Shown: piece by piece, positions 1 through 11,562 of the stretch
Position numbering within the stretch: position 1 is the first letter of the stretch
How the letters are laid out: each line of letters starts with the position of its first letter
Assembly: GCA_024803745.1 (NCBI GenBank)
Contig: JANJXV010000152.1
Span: 62,001-126,000 of the forward strand
DNA length: 64,000 bases
Reading direction: 5' to 3'
Origin: Megascapheus bottae
Taxonomy: Eukaryota; Chordata; Mammalia; Rodentia; Geomyidae
Translations under genes and position numbers: made by a program
Notes under the pieces: generated by a model
Seen by the model: only the letters and a program-made list of their open reading frames with translations
Database searches by the model: none
What the model was told of the DNA's origin: nothing

Positions 1-147
1 GAAAGAAAGAAATATCATTTGTTTAAAACTAAGACTATAAATGATTGAGCAAACAAGGAATAAGTCAGGGCATTATTCTCTGATAAGGATAATATCTTTA
101 TGCTGGTAGGAAGAGACTGGTATTCAGAACCAGACCTTTCCACCAGA

Positions 148-331
148 AATTGAGCCTAGTGGTAGAGTGCTTCCCTAGCATGCAAAAAGACAGAGGTTTG
201 ATTCCTTATTACCACATACATAGAAAAAGCCAGAAGTAATGACTTCATTGGTAGGGTACTAGTCTTGAGAAAACCCAAGGACAGTGGTTAGGTCCTAAGT
301 TCAAACCCAGGAATGGAAGGAAAAAAAAACA
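148..331 (+). repeat. Dimeric tRNA/ID-like SINE, degraded
   Basis: Two tandem tRNA-like units are visible. The first has an A-box-like stretch (tagtggtagagtgc) and a weak B box, and the second ends in 'aagttcaaacccaggaatgg' followed by an A-rich tail. The same unit pair recurs dozens of times in the window. Confidence 0.8.
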
Positions 332-660
332 ACAAAGTTTCAATCAACATAAGAAAATTAACTAGACAATGAGCTGGGGATTTTCTGGTCTTCCATGGTT
401 CTGAGGGACAGGAGTGTTAGAAAAGTAATTTTTATAAGACTTCAAATGGAAAGAAACAAATTTCAAAATTCCCACAAATACCTAAATTGAGACTTTAGTG
501 AGAAGTTGTAACTGAAGGGATATAGGTGTAAGTCCTTACTCTCAAGAATCGTTCTTGCTTGGATCAAAGGCAAACAGACATATAAACCAAACTTGTGGCC
601 GCTGAATCTAGAAAAAATTCGTGTTCCTCACTTAATGGTTAATAAGCAAACAGCATTGAA
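332..660. other. No gene seen
   Basis: AT-rich sequence with stops in all frames. I see no repeat or gene that I can name. Confidence 0.6.
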
Positions 661-822
661 ACTGGGTAAGGTAATCCTATCTGCTACTCAGGACCTGAGA
701 CTCTTATCTGTAGTTAACTCTAGAAAAGAGTATGTGGGGCTGTAGCTCAAGGATAGGGATTATAGTCTTCTGCTGAAGTGTTCAGGGACAGGACCGAGGC
801 CTATGAACTACAAAAAAAAGAA
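661..822 (+). repeat. 7SL/ID composite SINE, truncated
   Basis: Parts of the composite SINE are present: 'atcctatctgctactcagga' from the 7SL-like head and 'ggggctgtagctcaagg' from the ID-like tail, ending in A-rich DNA. The middle is shortened. Confidence 0.65.
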
Positions 823-1251
823 AAGAAAAGAGAAGAAAGTTTTAAAAAGATGCAAAACAGCACAGTATTTAGATTATTTCTCAAAAATAAAAGAAAGGCA
901 GCTATTCCTCAATGTATAAACAAAACAGTATTTGAAAAAAAAACAGCTGCAGGTATATTATAGGTAGTACTCAGCTTAAAACTGTAGCAATACATAGATG
1001 GGTAATTTCAATAAATATTTCCTGTGATATAAAAAGAGAACTAAAACACAGAAAAACATTATTGGTCATTGTAAAATATCATTTTCTTAATATGTTAGGG
1101 AGAAAAGCATATATTTCTCACAAATCAATTTCCACTTTTATGTTTTAAAATATCTAAAACTTAGGATGGGAAAGTAAAGTCATTACCTTTACAGTAAGAA
1201 ATATTTGTATCTCATGTATGTTTGTGTCTTTTTTTCTATGACTCATTTTAG

Positions 1252-3465
1252 ATGTCCAGGTAATGGAAAATGTGTTCAAGACCTGCCAGGAAAGTCCACA
1301 TGAATGTCTTTGTGAAGTAGCAGTTGCAAGTAGTATCGAAGTGGAGGAAAACGTGAGATTAGCAACAACTTTAAATTTGAGCTCTACACATAATCCAGAG
1401 CTGATTAGTAATAACGGTAACAACTTAGGGGTGAGGACTGAGGAGTTCATTAAGTGTCAGAACATGCTTCTGTCTCCTAAGCCTGATGAGATGCATGCTG
1501 CATATAGATCTCGTATGTCTCCTGTTCTTAAAAAATCCATCGGCTATTCAGAACATTTTATTCATGATTGTGACAGTCCAAAAGATCTGCAGTATCATAA
1601 TTCTGTTCTCCCTGCCCAAGAAATTCTTCAGGGAGGGAGGAAAACTGCTAAATGTACTGTGTGATGAAAAATATTGTACTTAACAGCGACCATCACTACA
1701 CATCTGAAAATGTACACAGGAGAGACTCCTCATATATGTAGTGAATGTGAGAAATCTTTCAGTAATGAAATACGCCTTACAATACCTCAGAGCAAATATC
1801 CTGACATATGTGATGTGTACATCAAGTGTGAAAATTAATTTCTGAGAAGTCAGACCTGACGCACCAACCTCGATCTCCAAGAGAAGACAAACCTTATGAA
1901 TATGAGGAACGTAATAAAATTTCTGCCCAGAATTCAGCTCTCAGCACACATCAGAGATCTCACACAGAAGAGAAATCTTATGAATGGGATAAATGTGGGA
2001 AGACTTTTAGACTGAAATCATACCTCACTTTGCACCAGAGAAGACACACAGAAGAGAAACCTTATGAATGTAACAAATGTGAAAAGTCTTTCACCCAGAA
2101 GATACACCTTCGAGTTCATCAAATAACACACACAGGAGAGAGAAATCTTATAAGTGTAATGAATGTGGAAAGTCTTTCCAAGGGAAGGGAAAATTTCGTG
2201 TTCATCAGAGAATACACACAGGAGTGAAACCTTATGAATGTAACCAATGTGTAAAGTCTTTCAGACAGAAATCTTCCCTCAAATTGCATCAAAGAACACA
2301 CACAGGAGAGAAACCTTATGTGTGCAACAAATGTGGAAAGACCTTCAAGTGGAAGTCATATCTTGATGGGCATAATAGAACACACACAGGAGAGAAAATT
2401 TATGCATGTAGTGAATGCGGAAAGTCTTTCAAATGGAAGGTAAAACTCCATGTTCATCAGAGAATATACTCAGGAGAAACACCTTACGAGTGTAACATAT
2501 GTGGAAAGTCCTTCACACAGAAGCCAAACCTCAGCATGCATAAGACAATTCAAACAGGAGAAAAACCTTATGAATGTAACCGATGTGGAATGTCTTTCAA
2601 ATGGAAGTCTTCCCTCAAATTGCATCAGAGAACACACACAGGAGAGAAACTGTACGAGTGCATCAAATGTGGTAAGACCTTCAGATGGAAGTCACATTAC
2701 AGGAGGCATAACAGAATTCACACATATTAGAAACCTTAGGAATATAACCAAAGTTGAAAGTCTTTCGTGCAGTATTCACCCTTCAGGAAGCGTAAGACAG
2801 TTCACACATATGAGAAGCCTTAGCAATGTAATAAATAGGAAAGACTTTTTAGTCTGTGGAAGAAAACTCAGCTTGTGTCACAGAACCAACACAAGATAAA
2901 ACCCTTAATGAATGTAGCAAATGTTCAGTCTTTTCCCCAGAAGGCACAAGTCAAGATTTATCACTAAACACCCACAGGATAGAATCCTATGAATAAAATG
3001 AAAGGGAAATTTTTTTGAAGAACTCATAGTTGAGTTTGCATGATACCACACAGACACAGGATAAAAATCGTATGAATATAAGAATATGAAAAATCCATCA
3101 TGAACGCATGACTAAGTATAAAATGCACATAGGAGAGAAAAACCTTATGAATATTACAAATGTGGAAAGTGTTTGACCTGGAAGGCATACTTCTGTGTTC
3201 ATCACAAACCTGATTCCCATAGAAGAAAAGAAAACTAATGAATAGAACAAATGTGCAATGACTTTTAATCAGAAGTCAGTCTTCAGTACATTTCAGAACA
3301 TACACAATAGAGAAATTCTGAGTAATGAAAAACATTTAGCTATATATAGAATCTCTGTATATGGGAGCATTAGGGTAAGTCTTCTAAACAAAGTCAACCT
3401 TCAGCAAGCATTAAGAGCACTCACAGAAGAAATAATAGCATGTAGGAAAACCTTTGTCAGAAACC
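1252..3465 (+). pseudogene. Last exon of a KRAB-type C2H2 zinc-finger gene, broken
   Basis: A pyrimidine-rich tract and AG at 1250-1251 form a plausible splice acceptor. An open stretch follows to 1664 (coding about VQVMENVFKTC onward), of the kind that links KRAB to the finger array in this family. C2H2 fingers then run from about 1700. The first are badly eroded (one begins YEWDKC, with Trp for the first Cys). Six regular fingers with TGEKPY-type linkers lie at 2224-2730 and end at a stop. Fingers 3 and 4 of these six have Tyr and Gln in place of the last zinc-binding His. The linker segment, the 2030 segment and the 2224 segment are in three different frames. One break is an extra 'ag' in a gagaga run near 2133. 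Eroded fingers continue to about 3460. KRAB-ZNF proteins normally bind DNA and recruit KAP1 to silence repeats, but this exon could not encode a full protein. No KRAB exon is seen upstream within the window. Confidence 0.85.
2224..2730 (+). CDS. Surviving six-finger C2H2 open frame inside the ZNF pseudogene
   Basis: An uninterrupted frame of six fingers: CNQC, CNKC, CSEC, CNIC, CNRC and CIKC, each followed by F, L and HxxxH positions. The H-H pair is complete in fingers 1, 2, 5 and 6. Finger 3 ends HQRIY and finger 4 ends HKTIQ. The first codon is only where the frame opens; the upstream fingers are in other frames, so this is a remnant and not a gene start. If it were ever translated it would be a finger-only peptide without KRAB. 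Confidence 0.6.
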   Translation: MKPYECNQCVKSFRQKSSLKLHQRTHTGEKPYVCNKCGKTFKWKSYLDGHNRTHTGEKIYACSECGKSFKWKVKLHVHQRIYSGETPYECNICGKSFTQKPNLSMHKTIQTGEKPYECNRCGMSFKWKSSLKLHQRTHTGEKLYECIKCGKTFRWKSHYRRHNRIHTY

Positions 3466-3471
3466 TCTAAA

Positions 3472-3870
<399 letters not shown>

Positions 3871-3884
3871 ATTTCTAAACTTTA

Positions 3885-4273
3885 CAGTCTTTCTATTTCC
3901 TTACAAATTCGTCTATGTCATTCTTTCTGACAGAAGCACAGAATTCCATTGTGTAAAAATACCATATTTGATCTACTCATCAACTGACGGGCATCTGGGT
4001 TGGTTCCATACCTTTGTTATAGTAAATAGTGCTGTGATAAATGTTATTGTTCTAGTGAATTTAGTGTGTCCTATCTGGACGATTGGCAAGTAGTGAAATT
4101 GCTGGATCACAGGGGAGCTCTATGTTTAGTCTTTTTGGGATACTGCCATAGTGCTTTCCATAGTGGTTGATCGAGTTTGCAATCCCACCAGCAGTGTAGT
4201 AGTGATACCTCCTGGCCACATCCCCTCCAGCATACGTTATTAGATTTCTGGATCTTGTCCATTCTAACTGGAG
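3885..4273 (-). mobile_element. LINE-1 ORF2 C-terminal fragment, antisense
   Basis: The plus strand is the reverse complement of the last part of L1 ORF2 and matches text at 49.88-50.28 kb, for example 'gcatctgggttggttccata'. Its minus strand reads towards the L1 3' end, but the 3'UTR and poly-A are missing. It abuts a sense-oriented L1 piece at about 4275. Confidence 0.85.
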
Positions 4274-4277
4274 TGAG

Positions 4278-4775
4278 GAGGAAAAGGGAAAGAGGAACTG
4301 AAACTTTCTCTCCTTACAGATGACATGATTCTGTATTTAAAGAACCCTATAGACTCTACTCCGAAGCTGCTTGAGCTGATATAAAACTTTGGTAATGTAG
4401 CAGGGTATAAAATTAACCCTCAATGTCAGCTGCCTTCCTATATTCCAACAAATGAGAGGAATGAGGCAAGAATCAGGATAGCAACTCATTTTGCTATCAA
4501 AGAAAATAAAATACCTAGGAATTAACTTAGAATGTAAACCACCTTTTTGATGGAACTATAAACCCTGGAGAAGGAAATTAACGCAGAACTGAGGAAATGC
4601 AAAAACCTATGCTCCTGGTTTGGAAGAAGTAATATTGTAAAAATGGCAATCTTGATAAGGACTATCTACAAATTCAGTGCAATATTCATCAATATCCCAA
4701 TGTCATTCTTTAAAGAAACAGAAGAGGAAATCCAAAATTTCACTTGGAATAATAAAAGACCCCTTATATTCTGTC
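4278..4775 (+). mobile_element. LINE-1 ORF2 reverse-transcriptase fragment, sense
   Basis: The plus strand encodes a decayed L1 RT region. Around 4317 the catalytic box reads T-D-D where the family has A-D-D, and [12 protein letters not shown] follows. Further on is the region before the thumb (IPMSFFKETEEEIQNF-like, near 4700-4745). Several stops are present. Confidence 0.85.
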
Positions 4776-5150
4776 TTCTGGCATGATACATAACGTTTAA
4801 TCTCACCTTCTCCACCAAAATCTCACCTTTCTCATTGAGACATAGGTGGCCCTGTTTACTAGCAGCAAAGGCTCAAACGCGCAGTTTCAGGTGTCACCAC
4901 TGCCTCTGTTACTGGGTAGATCCAACTCTGTCATCGATTCTGAGGTCTGCTCTGGGAGTCTGGGTCACAAGTTGTTCTGTGGCATCTGCTGCCAGCCTGT
5001 GCCTATTTGCTTCCTATTCCTCCAGCAGCCTACAACAGGGAATGAAGTTCACTCGCGGATGCTCTCCTTCATATGCAGGGCAGGATGAGCCCAACCCTCC
5101 CTCATCTTCCTCTTCCAATTTTTGGGAAAAAATATGCTGGCAGAAGTCCT
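4776..5150. other. Unassigned, open on the plus strand
   Basis: A 111-codon plus-strand frame (4835-5170) is open here and is rich in Ser and Cys, but I recognise no domain. It runs into a SINE at its 3' end, so it is probably chance or a relic. Confidence 0.4.
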
Positions 5151-5152
5151 CA

Positions 5153-5385
5153 GGTGTGGCGCATGGCTGATCCACACTTTTAATCCAGGCTGGTCAGGAG
5201 GCTGAGATCTGAGTATGGAAGTTCCAAGTCACCTAGAACAGGAAAGTCTGATAGATTCTTACTACCAAAAATAAAAACAGCTGGGAATGGAATTTGGGCT
5301 CAAGTGGTAAAGGGCTGGTCTTGAGTACAAATGCTTAGTGCCCAGGCCCTGAGTTCAGGCTCCAGCACTGCCAACAACCTCACTT
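5153..5385 (+). repeat. 7SL/ID composite SINE
   Basis: The 7SL-like head (taatccaggctggtcaggag) is joined to an ID-like unit (gggctcaagtggtaaagggc) that ends with 'ccctgagttcaggctccagc'. Confidence 0.85.
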
Positions 5386-6310
5386 TAGTGAGATTTTAGC
5401 TTTATCCATGTAGGCACATCTCACTGGAATCTTTGCTGGTAGAGATAGTCTTCATAATTTTGTCTCAAGGTAAAGGTCCTCCTGGGGTAGTAGACAAAAG
5501 GTGTCATGGAGAGAGGAGCCCCACTTGCTCCAGGTTTGAAGATGGCATAGGTCAAGCCAGCATGGAGTTGGCACATCAGTCTTTTTCCTAGCACCAACTA
5601 CCAGTGAATGTCAAATGACATTGATTGTTGTGGGATTGTGTGATTGAAGTGCCCCATTAAGGGCAGTGTTAGCACATCCAAACTTGGATACCAGGAATGC
5701 TGAAATCTCAAAGCTAAGATTTCTGTTGGCTATAGAAATGCTGGTGTGTCTGTTATTCACTAAAAGTTCAGGTGCAAAGATTCTGAAGCTTGATGCCATG
5801 TGTTTATTCCATTTAGTAAAATTATTTTAATGCACTGTATAAGTTAAAACATTTGATAAGAGTCAGGGGTAGTGAAAACACTGTTCTTGAATTCAGGTGT
5901 CTGGCAAGGTAATGGGGGGGTGTTGGTGGCTGGGACTATGAAGCTGGAGCTGCTATCAAACCATGGATCATGTTCCTCTTTGTCTGGGAGAAATGACTCC
6001 AAAGATGAAATTTGAATGGTGAGGAAAAGATGATGATGTACTCAGGAAATTTCTCCTAAACAAATGCTCATGTGGAAGTGGGATGGGGGCTGTGCATGTC
6101 TGAGGCAGAGCTTAAGGGGGCTTCTCATGGCGTTGAGAACGTTCCTTGCGACTTCAGGCATGCAGCAGGGTGCTTTAGATGACCATTGTGAGATGGATGG
6201 GATAAGACTGGAGACAAGATGAATGCTGGGATCTTGCAATGCTCTTGCATGAGTGGCTGGTGGCTCACCTGAAAGAACTAGTTATGTCTAAAAAAGAAAT
6301 CAGGAATTTG
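5386..6310. other. No gene recognised
   Basis: Mixed-composition single-copy-looking DNA. Frames on both strands are short and show no domain I know. I see no repeat match inside the window. Confidence 0.5.
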
Positions 6311-6314
6311 TTTT

Positions 6315-6540
6315 GATTAGATAATACCTGTAATCCGAGGCATATTCAGGATCCTGATCTTAGTATTGTGGTTTAAAACCAACCCAGCAAAGGGAAAAGT
6401 GCATGAGACTCATACTCCCAGTTTAGAGCAAGAACAAAGATTGAAGTAGAGCTGTGGCTCAAGAGCTAGAGTGCTACCTTGAGCAAAGAACAGCTAAGAA
6501 AAAGGTCCAGGTTTTGAGTTCAAGGCCAGGAATGAAAGAA
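6315..6540 (+). repeat. 7SL/ID composite SINE, degraded
   Basis: The eroded head 'ataatacctgtaatccgagg' and tail 'gagctgtggctcaagagcta' are recognisable, ending in 'gagttcaaggccaggaatg'. Confidence 0.75.
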
Positions 6541-7765
6541 GGAAGGTAAAAAAGAGAAGTATGTGAGGAAGGGAAATATATAAAAGAAAAAGAGAAGGAA
6601 GTAGAAATTTAAAACTAGAGAATATTTAAAAGTCATCAGTCCTTCTAAGAAAAGTGTTGGAGTATGGGTTCTATATGTGGTGAACTGGAAGCCCAGCAGT
6701 GACTTGTTAACCAAAGAGTCACCATGATGAGCAAAGGATAGAAATCTGCATAAGCCTCTTAGCGGATGGAGTGACAGAAGAGAACCTCAGCTCCCATCCC
6801 ATAGTTAGAAGTATATAGAGATGGGGAAGTTGGCATCACCTTGATGTCATTGTGTCCATGGAGACTGGAAGCCATGGCTCTGTGAAAGCACAATGTTCTG
6901 GTTACTGAGCTGAGAGGCTGAGGAGAGCCAGGTCCTGGCCATGAAGAAATCAGAGTGGCAGCAGAGCAACTCTGCTGCAGTGTGTGCCTGCTTGGCTGTT
7001 CTTATTCTGTGGTGGATCAGGCCGGAGCGGGTGATAGTAACTGTTTTGTGGTCACAAGCCCTTCACCAAGAGCTTCCTCTGGGATCCTCATAAGCTAGAG
7101 GGTGGCTGGTGGTGGGATGTGTGTGGGGTGGAAGTGACAGAGGGATGGATGCATGGCAAGGTGGGTGAAGAGATGAGAGGAATGATGAGAGCCCAGTTCA
7201 TTGGTTTCCAAGGTTAATGTGTGGGAGGTAGAGAGGCATGATGGAGGAATGATGGAGGCAGGGGAAGGTGGTGACAGATTGAGGCCATCTGTAGTGCCAG
7301 CCTGGCCATCATGTGAAGCCCATAGGCAGCTTCCTGATCCTTCACTTAGTCCTGCTCCTTGTGGAGGGAATGTCACGTGTACCCAGAGCTAGGGGTGGGG
7401 CAATGTTAGTAGCACCTGGAGAACCATTGGCCTCTACCTGGGTGGGGGTGGTTATGGCTCCCATGCTGGGTGGCCTGATAGCTATGGAACAGATCTCTCC
7501 TTAGATACCACAGTCAGTGGCTGCTCTCCATCTAGGGTTAGGGCACCTGCTCAGTCATCAGGACACCCCATGCCAGGACAGAGGCCTACAATTCAGATGG
7601 CAGCACAGGGGTGAAGATGATCTCACCGTAGCCCTAGTTACATGGCTGTCCCTGCATGCAGGACAGGATGAGCTGGGGGAAGATGCTCTCTATGTTTTTC
7701 TACAGCCTATCCCGGCTTCTTCTTGTGTCTGATTAGACCAAGAGAGTACCAGGTTCCATCTCATA
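6541..7765. other. No gene recognised
   Basis: From about 6.9 kb this is moderately GC-rich DNA. Several frames of 60-93 codons are open on both strands, but none shows a recognisable domain. It may be intron and exon debris of a decayed gene. Confidence 0.4.
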
Positions 7766-7768
7766 GTC

Positions 7769-7883
7769 CTGGTTCTTTTTCTTTTACAGTCATGAGGCTT
7801 GAACTCAGGTCCTGGGTACTGTCCCTGAGCTCTTTTGCTCAAGGTTGATGCTCTACCATTTGAACCATAGTGCCATTTCCAGC
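7769..7883 (-). repeat. ID-like SINE tail, antisense
   Basis: The reverse complement of the ID-like unit is visible: 'ggcttgaactcaggtcctgg' followed by 'ctctaccatttgaaccatag'. Confidence 0.85.
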
Positions 7884-9423
7884 TTTTCCTTTTCATGTGG
7901 ATCTCTGATATGTCCAGTGCTGTGCCTGCAGGGAGGCACTCACCCCACAGACAGAGCCACCTCTGCCGTGACTGTGACTGCCCACAACCCTCACACCCAC
8001 TCCTTGCACACCCCTCGACTCCAGTTTTAGCTCCTCTTGGACTGGGTGTCCAGCCTACCCCTTCCCACACTCACAAAGGGTCTACAATTGTCTTCCCAGG
8101 GTCCTTTCTTCTGCCAGCCAGAGTACAGACTGTGCACATCTTGACGATCACAGAGCTCAAAGCCAAAGGCTGAGATGCAGAAGGGGGTGACCCAGTAGCT
8201 GCACAGGGCCCATGGATCATCCTGTGCATCCCCCAGCCTGTGACTTCCCCTACCCTCTTGGCAGGGAAGCTCCATGCCCACATCCTGATCCCTGGTCCCC
8301 TCCAATTCCATTCTCCCTTGGATTTTGCAGACTGTCTACCTTCAGGATCTAAAATTCTATTCATCACTTTATGTCCTTATCACTGATTTGCTACTTGGGC
8401 AGGATCTCCCCGTGCCTGGAGAGTGGGCATGTCATGTACTCTCTGTGGAGAAGTTGCCCCAGGAGAAGAAATATGCACTTCATGTGAGTTTTGGACAGGG
8501 CAGGAGGGCTCCCTAGGATCAGAAGCCACAGGAGGGGTGCAGATGGGGGAATGCTAGGGGCCCCAGGGGACAGTGGGAGTTAGGGCACAGTTGGTTCCTT
8601 CTGCAGGTTTGATACCGCTTCACAAACCCAACAGAATGAGGTTCACATTACAGATGTCAGAGACAGTGCAGATTGCCAATGGGCGCAGGGGTCACTGTCA
8701 CCCCCAGATGCTGGCTGCATGCTGGGATGCACGCAGAGATGTTTTCAAGATCAGGTAATGAGGATGTTGCAGGGTGTAACCATTCTTTTCAGATGGCTCT
8801 CTAGCTCTCTTGAGCTTCATCTCTATCTTTGGCTTTTTCTTGGCAGTTAACTGGAAATGAGAGTTTCATGGACTTTCCTTTCTGGACTGGCTTCAAACAG
8901 AAGCTATGCACAGTTTTCAAACCATACCCTACTGAAGAAGGGAAGCTTGATCTGGTGCTTAACTGGGTTGCACTTTGGCTCCGTTTGCTATGCCTCACGG
9001 GAGGGGGCTCATCATTTGTAGACTAAGATCTCATGACCTTCAAAGCCAAATGCTACCTGAAAGTTCAGGGTCCCAGCCTATGTGTTGGGCCGGGGTGAAT
9101 ACATTCACTGTTATGCTGGGTCATCAACCCATGTTTTAAGCTGGAAGTAGGCAGTGCCACATTTGATAAGAACATCTGCCAGAGATTGTCACCTCATGAA
9201 AGCAGATTCTAAATTTGTATTCCATTTCCTGTGGTGGAGAAATCCCCTCCAACTTAGACAGGCTCACATCCACCTGCAGGTCACACTCCTAATGCACCCT
9301 TGAGTGTCCTCATGGTATTGGGATCTAAGTTTGTAGGGAATGCTGCTTTAGTCCATGAATTAGCTGGACAAGTGATGACAAACGTGTTGTGGATTAATAT
9401 GAGAACAATTTAAGAAGCCCTGG
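7884..9423. other. Unassigned; exon-like islands at 8.3-8.8 kb
   Basis: Two stretches look like exons. One ends at a consensus-like donor near 8482 (catgtgagtt). The other begins after a pyrimidine tract and AG at about 8605 and stays open to 8758, next to a possible donor (ggtaatg). I cannot match either peptide to a family. They could belong to the gene whose PH-like piece follows at 9.42 kb. Confidence 0.35.
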
Positions 9424-9594
9424 AGGAGCATCAACCTGACCCTCTGTGGTGCTATAAATCTGATAGGATGTTCCAGACTGAGAAACAATCACATGGCTTT
9501 GTGTTTGGCATCCAGACAAGTGAGTGCATGTCTAAGCTGTCAGCCAATACAGAGGAGGACATGAATAAGTGGGTGGAAAGCATCTGTCAGACCC
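9424..9594 (+). pseudogene. GAB-family-like PH domain remnant
   Basis: Two frames together resemble the second half of the PH domain of GAB docking proteins, which link receptor tyrosine kinases to PI3K and SHP2. Frame 1 at 9424 reads RSINLTLC. After a frameshift, the frame from 9468 reads GFVFGIQTSE, then NTEEDMNKWVESICQ, ending near 9594. The EEDMNKWV helix is the strongest match (GAB1/2/4 type). The first half of the PH domain and the tyrosine-rich tail are not seen. Recognition is by eye only. It could be an exon of an unprocessed pseudogene or a retrocopy fragment. Confidence 0.5.
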
Positions 9595-9675
9595 CTGTCT
9601 GGGGGCAGGTGGAGAGAACATAGGAAGGTAGATACCATGGCTGTGGTGGGGCCAAAAAAAGGGTAAAAGAGGCAA

Positions 9676-9876
9676 AGGAACCAGGTGCTGGTAGCTCAAG
9701 ACTGTCATCCTAGCTACTCAGGAGTTTGAGATCTGAGGATCACAATTCAAAGCCAGCCCAGGACAGAAACTCCATGAGACTCTTATCTGCAATAAACTAC
9801 TGAATGCAAGAAGCTCAAGCTCAGTGACAGCATCCAGGCCTAGCGTTCAAAACCCAGGACTGGCAGAAAAAAGTAT
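9676..9876 (+). repeat. 7SL/ID composite SINE
   Basis: Head 'cctagctactcaggagtttg', then 'cttatctgcaataaactact', and a shortened ID-like tail ending 'aaacccaggactggc'. The centre of the tail unit is missing. Confidence 0.8.
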
Positions 9877-10317
9877 CAAAGGACAAGAAGCTGGCCAAAA
9901 GTTAGAGGGACTCTATCTTGACAAACAATACAATGGTAAGTTGTACTCAGAAGACTTGCACAAAATCTGGAAATGCCTGAGACCTATCTATGTATGTTTC
10001 CTGTTTGTCTAAATACATATGTTTATGCATTTATATATTAGTATAGAGAGACAGATCAATACATATGACTATACATATATACATAGCCAGACACTTATGG
10101 GTGGGTGGTATACTGTGTTAGAGTTTGTGTTTGTGTTTTGTGGACGGCTATCTCTGTTTAAGAAAGATAGAAAATATGTAAATATCTTTAAAAAAACTTG
10201 AAAAAAATATAGAGAGACATAAGCTCTTGAGGGAATCTGAAATGACAAGATTATTCACAGGCACGTTTATCCTTATGGATTCCTCAGCAAGTTTTAATTT
10301 TTTTCATTATTTTCTTT
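9877..10317. other. AT-rich, no gene seen
   Basis: Short AT-rich runs including TATA/CATA repeats near 10010-10090. No coding signal. Confidence 0.6.
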
Positions 10318-10562
10318 CTTTTTTTGAACCACTGCTAAGGATTTCTCTCAGGGACCAGGTGCTGCCAATTACTAATTTTCTCATGGCTGGTACAAGAGGA
10401 ACTGAGCCACAGTTTCACTTTTGCCTTATTTATTCGTGCTTAACTGAAGATAGAGATTTCTATCAGTGACTTTCTTTCAGGGGCTGGATTCTAACGAGGA
10501 TCCCCAGACCTCAGGCTTCTCTATAGCTACAATTAACAATATGAGAACCCAGCACTGGGTTC
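10318..10562 (-). repeat. 7SL/ID composite SINE, antisense, old
   Basis: Eroded reverse complement: 'gaactgagccacagtttcac', then 'cttaactgaagatagagatt' and 'ggatccccagacctcaggct'. Confidence 0.6.
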
Positions 10563-10947
10563 CAATGCACAGGGCAAGAAATTGAGTGAATCTCTCAACT
10601 CCAATTAGCTATAATAAGCTACAAGTGAAAGACCAATACCTTTGAGGAAAAGATGCTGAGGGTTATCACACAGGCCCTATGAGTAAGCCCTAAACCCTGT
10701 ACACATGTGTGCATGCACACATTTTCAGATACACACACATGCACACACACAATATTTCAGGCAATATTGTATTTTGAATTAATATGCAAAGATTGGACAA
10801 CAGGATAGCAAGTAATAAAATCTGTTTTTCTTGTCTACATTGAGGGAAAGGGATAAGTCACAAGATGCAGAAGCGAAGAATTCAGAGGCAAATGCTGTGA
10901 GTGAATAACTTGTAAAAAGCACATTTCTTTTCTTTTCTTTTCTTTTG

Positions 10948-11138
10948 TTTTTTCTGCCATTCCTGGGGCTTGAACTAAGGGCCTGAGCACTGCTCTTGGC
11001 TTTTCCCAAGTCTAGCCCTCTGCCACTTGAGCCACATTGCCATATGGATTTTTATATCTGTGTGATATTAAGGACTCAAACCTAGATCTTCATGGATGCT
11101 AGGCAAGCACTCTACCACTGGGCCAAACTCTAAACCCC
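10948..11138 (-). repeat. Dimeric ID-like SINE, antisense
   Basis: Reverse complement of both units: 'cctggggcttgaactaaggg', 'ctgccacttgagccacattg' and 'gctaggcaagcactctacca'. Confidence 0.9.
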
Positions 11139-11368
11139 GATTAAGTATTTATAAATAGTCATCATCATCATATCAAAATATCCTTTCTCCTACAAAGAAT
11201 GAACACTTATCTATGTCTGTAAGACTTTTTTATGTCACCAATGCTTCTGTGATTTTCCCACTTGCATTTTTACAGATGACAGCACAGATATTCATCAGGA
11301 AGAAAAATAGATTAGGATACAGAAGCCTAACAATGTCCTAGTAGATTGAAGTGAAAAATATGTGCAAG

Positions 11369-11562
11369 ATGGCCTGGGTCTTTCATCTATTTGTAGAGTG
11401 CTTGGCTACCACACAAAAAGAGTCCGGTTTGATTCTGCAGTACCATATACATAGAAAACTCTGGAAGTGGTGCTGTGGCTTGGTGGGACAGCTATAGCCT
11501 AAAGAAAGCCTAAGAACAATGGTCAGGCTCTGAGGTCAAGTCCCAGGACTAGCAAAAAAAAT
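11369..11562 (+). repeat. Dimeric ID-like SINE
   Basis: Unit 1 has 'tttgtagagtgcttggctac' and unit 2 has 'gtggtgctgtggcttggtgg', ending 'gtcccaggactagc' plus A-rich tail. Confidence 0.85.

Noticed and set aside
2450..2899. 149-codon frame over the zinc fingers
   Set aside because: It is the shifted-frame shadow of C2H2 repeats, with periodic NVxxVESLS patterns.
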